The notes under the pieces are model-generated. The model ran no database searches and was not told where the DNA came from. It worked only from the letters and a program-made list of their open reading frames with translations. A program made the position numbers and the translations under genes. Below are positions 60,148 through 64,000 of a stretch of DNA of 64,000 nt, in pieces. Position 1 is the stretch's first letter; every line of letters begins with the position of its first letter. Source of the DNA: an uncultured Ruminococcus sp. (lineage in GTDB: Bacteria; Bacillota; Clostridia; Oscillospirales; Ruminococcaceae); the NCBI GenBank assembly GCA_902762785.1, contig CACWPL010000004.1:33553-97552 (forward strand), given 5' to 3'.

Positions 60148-62436
60148 ATGAAGACGATGAAGAGAGCAAGCGCGTTTTGCACCGCACTGCTGATGGCGGC
60201 GGCCTGCGTACCGGCGCTCCCGGCCATGGCCGAGGACGGCCTCCCGGCGAGCTTCGACCTGCGCACCAAGGGCCTCGTCGGCAAGGTCGGCGACCAGATC
60301 AACTATGAGACGTCCTGGGCGTTCGCTGCACTGAACAGCGTGGAGTCGACCCAGATCAAGGACGTGCCGCAGATCGACCTGTCCGAGTGGCATCTGGCGT
60401 ACTACACCTATTCCAACAACTTCGGATATGCGTACAAGACCGCTTCGCTCTTCAACGCCAGCACGGACGATGCCGAGCAGGAGATGGGCATCCTCACGAG
60501 CTGGGTCGGGCCGGTGAGCGCAGAGAACGCGCCGGTCTACAGCGACACCTCCATCGAGAAGTCCATGCTGACGATGGACGAGGTGCGGGCACAGGCAGAG
60601 TACCATGTCACCGACACGATCAAGTTCGAGTATGAGGTGCCGGAGGACCTTGGCGATGCGGCATTCGCTGCACAGCGCGAGGCCATCAAGACCGCAGTCT
60701 ATGACGGCCATCCGATCGACATGAGCTACGTCGACAGCGATTCCTGCTTCAATACGGAGACGGCCGCTTACTATTATGATCCCGCCATCGCCGGTGCCAC
60801 GGCGTATCATTCCGTGAGCATCGTCGGCTGGGATGATGCGTTCCCGGCTTCGCGCTTCAAGAGCGCGCCCGGCATGGACGGCGCATGGCTCTGCAAGGAC
60901 AGCAGAGGCACGTCCTGGGGCGATAATGGCTATATCTGGGTCTCCTATGCCGAGGACATCTCGGACATCTACGAGATCCAGGCCGAGTCTGCCAAGGTCC
61001 ACACCCGCCTCTACCAGCATGACGATTTCGGCAATACCGGCCAGTTCGCCCGCAACGAGGACGGCGATAACGACATCATCGCTGCGAACGTGTTCAAGGC
61101 CGAGGAGGACGGCTGGGTCACGTCGGTGATGTTCTGCAACGTGCAGCCCGGTACGGACGTGGAGCTCTCTGTCAACAGCCGTCTGTCCGACGAGAACAAC
61201 CCGTCCTCCGGCACGCCCAGCGAAACGAAGACCGTGCATCTCGACCGTCTTGGCTACCAGACCATCGACCTCGACAAGCCCGTACAGATCACGCAGGGCG
61301 AGCATTTCGCCATCGTCGCCAAGCTGCACAACGAGACGGCCGGCTCTCTGATCCCCTGCGAGTTCACCACCAAGACGACCCGCACGGAGGCGTCCGGCAC
61401 GATGGTCGACGAGAGCCCCTTCAGCAGTGAGATGCTCGAGCGCGACTTCGCGGCCGGCCAGAGCTTCTACAGCGCGGACGGTACCTATTGGTACGACATG
61501 TATAATGTCGAGCCCAAGGTCGAGCGCGTGGAGAGCGGGGGCGGAGTCGGCGTCGACGAGAACGGCAATATCATCGAAGGGGGAACCGTGACCACCGAGA
61601 CCGTGATGCGCGCCGGCAACATCTGCATGAAGGCACTGACCCGCGAGAGCGGCAACGTGCAGTTCTCCACCTATGCACCGACCCTGGATCCCAATGGTGC
61701 CATCTATCTCACCAATGACGACCAGGCGCCGATCTTCTATTCGCTCAACGGTGTCGACTTCGAGCTCTTCGAGGAGCCGATCACCTTCCCGGAGGGGCAG
61801 ACCGAGATGACCATCACCGCCTATGCAGACCTTGCCGTCGTCAGCGGCCTGAACGAGAAGGTCAAGTACAGCCAGACCTACACTGCCCGGAAGGCGTCGC
61901 TCTCGAGCGTGCTGTGCCGCGACAGTGAGGACTTTGCGGATTATGCCATCATCGACGAGGAGGATCCCACTGTCCTGCACTACAGCGCACCTGCCGGTAC
62001 GGAGACCGTCACCATCAGCCCCATGAGCACCGGCACCATCAAGATCGGTGACACGACCTATCCCTCCGGCGCCGCCATCGAGATCCCGCTCACGGACGGC
62101 GCAGCCAGCGTCAAGATCGCGGTCGAGGAGGACGGCGCTGCACCGACCGAGTATACCCTTCAGATCGGCGAGACTCCCAATGAGGACGACTACCTCCTCG
62201 GCGACGTGACGCTCGACGGCGTCATCGACGCCAAGGATGCCTCCGAGCTCCTGATCGCCGCCACGAAGAAGGGCGTCGGCCATGACGACGGTCTCGAGGA
62301 GATCCAGCGCAAGGCCGCAGACGTGGATCTGGACGGTGCGTACAATGCGACGGATGCCTCCTACATCCTCGTTTACTCCACGCTCGCAGGCGTCGGCAAG
62401 ACGAAGACCTTCGCGGAGCTGACCGCAGACAAGTAA
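60148..62436 (+). CDS. Dockerin-bearing C1A peptidase homologue with substituted active site
   Basis: The product is 762 aa, secreted (signal peptide 1-28). Residues of about 33-265 align with papain-like C1A peptidases of the clostridial wall-protein type. The nucleophile Cys is Ser56 (YETSWAF), the oxyanion Gln50 and His221 (YHSVSIVGWDD) remain, and the active-site Asn is Asp251 (CKDSRGTSWG). A lectin-like domain (about 300-400), a chitobiase-C-like Ig segment, a cadherin-like beta-sandwich (about 585-685) and a type I dockerin follow, with two calcium loops (GDVTLDGVIDAKDASELL, ADVDLDGAYNATDASYIL). It should dock onto a cohesin scaffold and is probably proteolytically dead. Start at 60148 is preferred by spacing to GGGG; 60142 is possible. 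Confidence 0.9.
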   Translation: MKTMKRASAFCTALLMAAACVPALPAMAEDGLPASFDLRTKGLVGKVGDQINYETSWAFAALNSVESTQIKDVPQIDLSEWHLAYYTYSNNFGYAYKTASLFNASTDDAEQEMGILTSWVGPVSAENAPVYSDTSIEKSMLTMDEVRAQAEYHVTDTIKFEYEVPEDLGDAAFAAQREAIKTAVYDGHPIDMSYVDSDSCFNTETAAYYYDPAIAGATAYHSVSIVGWDDAFPASRFKSAPGMDGAWLCKDSRGTSWGDNGYIWVSYAEDISDIYEIQAESAKVHTRLYQHDDFGNTGQFARNEDGDNDIIAANVFKAEEDGWVTSVMFCNVQPGTDVELSVNSRLSDENNPSSGTPSETKTVHLDRLGYQTIDLDKPVQITQGEHFAIVAKLHNETAGSLIPCEFTTKTTRTEASGTMVDESPFSSEMLERDFAAGQSFYSADGTYWYDMYNVEPKVERVESGGGVGVDENGNIIEGGTVTTETVMRAGNICMKALTRESGNVQFSTYAPTLDPNGAIYLTNDDQAPIFYSLNGVDFELFEEPITFPEGQTEMTITAYADLAVVSGLNEKVKYSQTYTARKASLSSVLCRDSEDFADYAIIDEEDPTVLHYSAPAGTETVTISPMSTGTIKIGDTTYPSGAAIEIPLTDGAASVKIAVEEDGAAPTEYTLQIGETPNEDDYLLGDVTLDGVIDAKDASELLIAATKKGVGHDDGLEEIQRKAADVDLDGAYNATDASYILVYSTLAGVGKTKTFAELTADK

Positions 62437-62466
62437 GCAACAGACGAACAGGAAGGGGCCTAGCAT

Positions 62467-63312
62467 ATGAAAAACAGGATCATTTTGGCTTCGGTGCTGG
62501 CATTGGCACTGGCGATGTCCGGCTGCGTCAAGATCGAGGAGACGTCTACTCTGGTCGCCTCGACGGACGTCGCCGAGACCGTCCCGGCGACGAAGGCCGT
62601 CACCGAGGAGACCACCGAAACGACCGAGGAGGATGCCGCGGCCTCTGCCTGGTTCACGGAGGGCGACTACACCGCCATCGTGGATGGCGAGGATACGGAG
62701 CTCCTCTACCATTTTGACGACGAGACCAGCGGCTCTGTCGACGATGGTGACGACGTGAAGGCGTTCACCTGTGAGCAGAGCGAGGGCGAGGTCGTGTTCC
62801 AGTTCGAGGACGAGGACGACGAGCGCCGCATGTTCATGGAGGACGGCGAGGACGGCAGCTTCATCGGCACGGTGCTGGGGGTGACCTATATCTTTACCAG
62901 CGCTGACGTCGAGGCTGAGACCGAGGAGACGACCGAGGAGGAAGAGGAGGACGTGCTGGAGGCGCCGCCGCTGATGGGGGCGTTCGAGGGCACCTATGCC
63001 GATGCGGATGCCGGCCGCGCGACGATCGAGATCTACAACAAGGGCGCCGGGCAGTATTCCGTGAAGATCCACTGGTCGAACTCTGCCTATGACAGCTATA
63101 CCTGGGAGTTCACCGGCACGACCGATGAGGACAATGTGCTGAACTATGAGGACTGCGTCAAGACGCATATCGTGTTCGATGACGATGACAGCGAGACGAC
63201 CGAGCTCGAGTACGCAGACGGTGCCGGCTCCATGAAGCTCACGGACAAGGGACTGGTCTGGATCGACGATGAGGAAGGCGCAGCGGACGATGTGACCTTC
63301 ATCAAGCAGTGA
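62467..63312 (+). CDS. Acidic lipoprotein sharing the unknown YF-GVYE domain
   Basis: The product is 281 aa. Lipobox AMSGC (Cys20) is followed by a short Thr/Glu-rich spacer. Residues of about 57-145 are a third, more diverged copy of the domain found twice in the lipoprotein at 55138: WFTEGDY, LLYHFDDETSG, AFTCEQSEGEVVFQF, a Met-containing strand and GTVLGVTYIF. After an acidic linker (EETTEEEEED), a second beta-rich domain (about 160-281; FEGTYADADAGRATIEIYNKG, YDSYTWEFTGT) is of a different type. The protein is strongly acidic and might bind calcium or cationic wall components. GGAAGGGG lies upstream; it may be co-transcribed with the dockerin gene 30 bp before. Confidence 0.78.
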   Translation: MKNRIILASVLALALAMSGCVKIEETSTLVASTDVAETVPATKAVTEETTETTEEDAAASAWFTEGDYTAIVDGEDTELLYHFDDETSGSVDDGDDVKAFTCEQSEGEVVFQFEDEDDERRMFMEDGEDGSFIGTVLGVTYIFTSADVEAETEETTEEEEEDVLEAPPLMGAFEGTYADADAGRATIEIYNKGAGQYSVKIHWSNSAYDSYTWEFTGTTDEDNVLNYEDCVKTHIVFDDDDSETTELEYADGAGSMKLTDKGLVWIDDEEGAADDVTFIKQ

Positions 63313-63332
63313 TCCCAAGGATAAGGACGGAA

Positions 63333-63357
63333 GAGCCTCCTGCGCTGCGGGAGGCTC
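63333..63357 (+). terminator. Hairpin after the acidic lipoprotein gene
   Basis: GAGCCTCC / GGAGGCTC stem, 8 bp, followed by ATTCG. The T-run is weak. Confidence 0.6.
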
Positions 63358-63410
63358 ATTCGATGCCAGAAAGCGGGCAAAAAAAATTTTGAGATTTTTT
63401 GAAAAAACGC

Positions 63411-63439
63411 TTGACAAATGACTGGGATCGTGCTATAAT
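63411..63439 (+). promoter_or_regulatory. Promoter of tRNA-Gly
   Basis: TTGACA (63411-63416), a 17-bp spacer and TATAAT (63434-63439), inside the 18-mer GAAAAAACGCTTGACAAA (63401-63418). Confidence 0.93.
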
Positions 63440-63474
63440 ATAATACGTTGAGTGACGGAAGCACTCAAGAAAAT

Positions 63475-63550
63475 GCGGATTTAGCTCATCTGGTAGAGCG
63501 CCACCTTGCCAAGGTGGAGGTAGCGAGTTCGAGCCTCGTAATCCGCTCCA
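63475..63550 (+). tRNA. tRNA-Gly (anticodon GCC)
   Basis: Acceptor stem GCGGATT / AATCCGC, anticodon stem CCACC / GGTGG with loop TTGCCAA, T-arm GCGAG-TTCGAGC-CTCGT. Discriminator T and encoded CCA. Confidence 0.97.
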
Positions 63551-63584
63551 CATGTATCGGGGGAATACTCCCGGTATAGCAGCG

Positions 63585-63617
63585 CACACCTGAAGCGGAA
63601 GCTTCGGGTGTGTTTTT
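63585..63617 (+). terminator. Terminator of tRNA-Gly
   Basis: A 12-bp stem (CACACCTGAAGC / GCTTCGGGTGTG, one G-U pair) with a GGAA loop, followed by TTTTT. Confidence 0.9.
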
Positions 63618-63756
63618 ACATTTAAATGATAGCGATTCTATCAATAGGGACGCTATCAGTACGCCGAGCATCGGCCAAGAAGAAGGTGGGGGCCTCGATT
63701 CGGCAGGATCCGGCAGATCGACCAGATCTCAAACGGATCAACACCATATCTTTGGC

Positions 63757-63785
63757 TTGACAAACCTCCCGAATTGTGCTATAAT
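63757..63785 (+). promoter_or_regulatory. Strong promoter, first of a tandem pair at the window end
   Basis: TTGACA (63757-63762), a 17-bp spacer and TATAAT (63780-63785). No gene begins between it and the next promoter; the 170 bp hold no credible ORF or known RNA. The preceding stretch 63618-63756 has only a GATAGCG / CGCTATC inverted repeat (63628-63657). Confidence 0.85.
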
Positions 63786-63955
63786 AAACAAGTCGCCGGT
63801 CGAGAGGGCACTCAAGAGGAGCGACAAAAACCGCATCGCAGCGTGATATTCGGTGTATACCGGAGGGAACGCAGGAGGATGTCGAGGTCAAGAAAAGGGT
63901 CTCAAGAGACATTCGGGAGAATGAAAAACTTTTGAAAAAACTTTTCAAAAACCTC

Positions 63956-63984
63956 TTGACAAACTCGAGAAGATGTGGTATAAT
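63956..63984 (+). promoter_or_regulatory. Strong promoter, second of a tandem pair at the window end
   Basis: TTGACA (63956-63961), a 17-bp spacer and TATAAT (63979-63984), preceded by A/T tracts (GAAAAAACTTTTCAAAAA) like an UP element. It points out of the window, possibly at a stable-RNA operon. Confidence 0.87.
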
Positions 63985-64000
63985 AAATAAGCTGTCTGAG

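Noticed and set aside
60031-63417. 1,128-codon open frame on the minus strand opposite the dockerin protein and lipoprotein genes
   Set aside because: It is the antisense shadow of GC-rich coding sequence: low-complexity Leu/Val/Asp/Gly/Arg composition, no ribosome binding site, no recognisable motif, and it covers the promoter and coding parts of well-supported genes.
63610-63846. 78-codon ORF downstream of tRNA-Gly
   Set aside because: Crosses a terminator and a consensus promoter, lacks a ribosome binding site, and its composition is unlike the neighbouring genes.

Overview
The window is about 60% G+C (estimated by eye) and comes from a spore-forming, probably anaerobic, fibre-degrading member of the Clostridia, most likely a Ruminococcus-like Oscillospiraceae. 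The supporting genes are spoIIGA-sigE and sigG (endospore programme), a type I dockerin on a secreted protein (cellulosome-type cell biology), a GH74-type xyloglucanase lipoprotein, tandem BspA-type leucine-rich-repeat surface proteins, a ferredoxin-linked indolepyruvate oxidoreductase, and a T-box in front of cysS. Nearly every sigma-A-type promoter found reads as a TTGACA-like and a TATAAT-like hexamer 17 bp apart.

Layout. 0-3.6 kb (minus strand): the 5' part of a lipoprotein gene with a repeat-bearing leader, a cyclophilin-like membrane protein, cysS with a Cys T-box, and a PH-domain protein. 3.7-11 kb (plus): glmS followed by four tandem BspA/LRR membrane-anchored proteins. 11-13.5 kb: spoIIGA-sigE (minus) divergent from sigG (plus). 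13.6-20.5 kb (minus): a tightly packed seven-gene unit led by murD, with two overlapping M42 peptidases, two acetyltransferases, a PLP lyase and a membrane protein. 20.6-30.4 kb (plus): ung, metF, a methionine synthase reactivation protein, metH, a GH74 lipoprotein, a GH25 lysozyme-like protein, manA and a ROK glucokinase, with no strong terminator until 30.4 kb. 30.4-38.9 kb: mostly single genes (LacI-type sensor/GGDEF protein, zinc-ribbon protein, amidohydrolase, UgpC/MsmX-type ATPase, RsuA, NrdR, TIM-barrel protein). 39-45 kb (plus): a methyltransferase-like membrane protein, rpsF-ssb-rpsR, polyphosphate kinase and an AI-2E-family exporter. 45-54 kb (minus): a sodium/solute symporter, an ECF sigma/anti-sigma pair, a CmpB-like membrane protein, and a six-gene operon with phenylacetate-CoA ligase, indolepyruvate oxidoreductase and an ACT protein. 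54.5-63.6 kb (plus): tRNA-Val/Asp/Phe, four secreted or lipid-anchored proteins, and tRNA-Gly. The last 400 bp hold two further strong promoters that point out of the window, possibly at an rRNA or tRNA operon.

How the genes fit together. The region mixes housekeeping genes (cell wall: glmS, murD; C1/methionine: metF-metH; ribosome/replication: rpsF-ssb-rpsR) with envelope and extracellular functions. The paaK-iorA-iorB-ACT operon fits reductive carboxylation of aryl acetates to aryl pyruvates, a known route to aromatic amino acids in rumen bacteria. The most novel-looking parts are the secreted block at 55-63 kb (a dockerin-bearing C1 peptidase homologue with a substituted active site, a protein of ten Ig-like modules, and two lipoproteins sharing an unrecognised domain), a paaK leader with mutually exclusive hairpins, the four-paralogue LRR operon, and the inverted sigE/sigG locus whose spoIIGA lacks a normal start codon behind its ribosome binding site.
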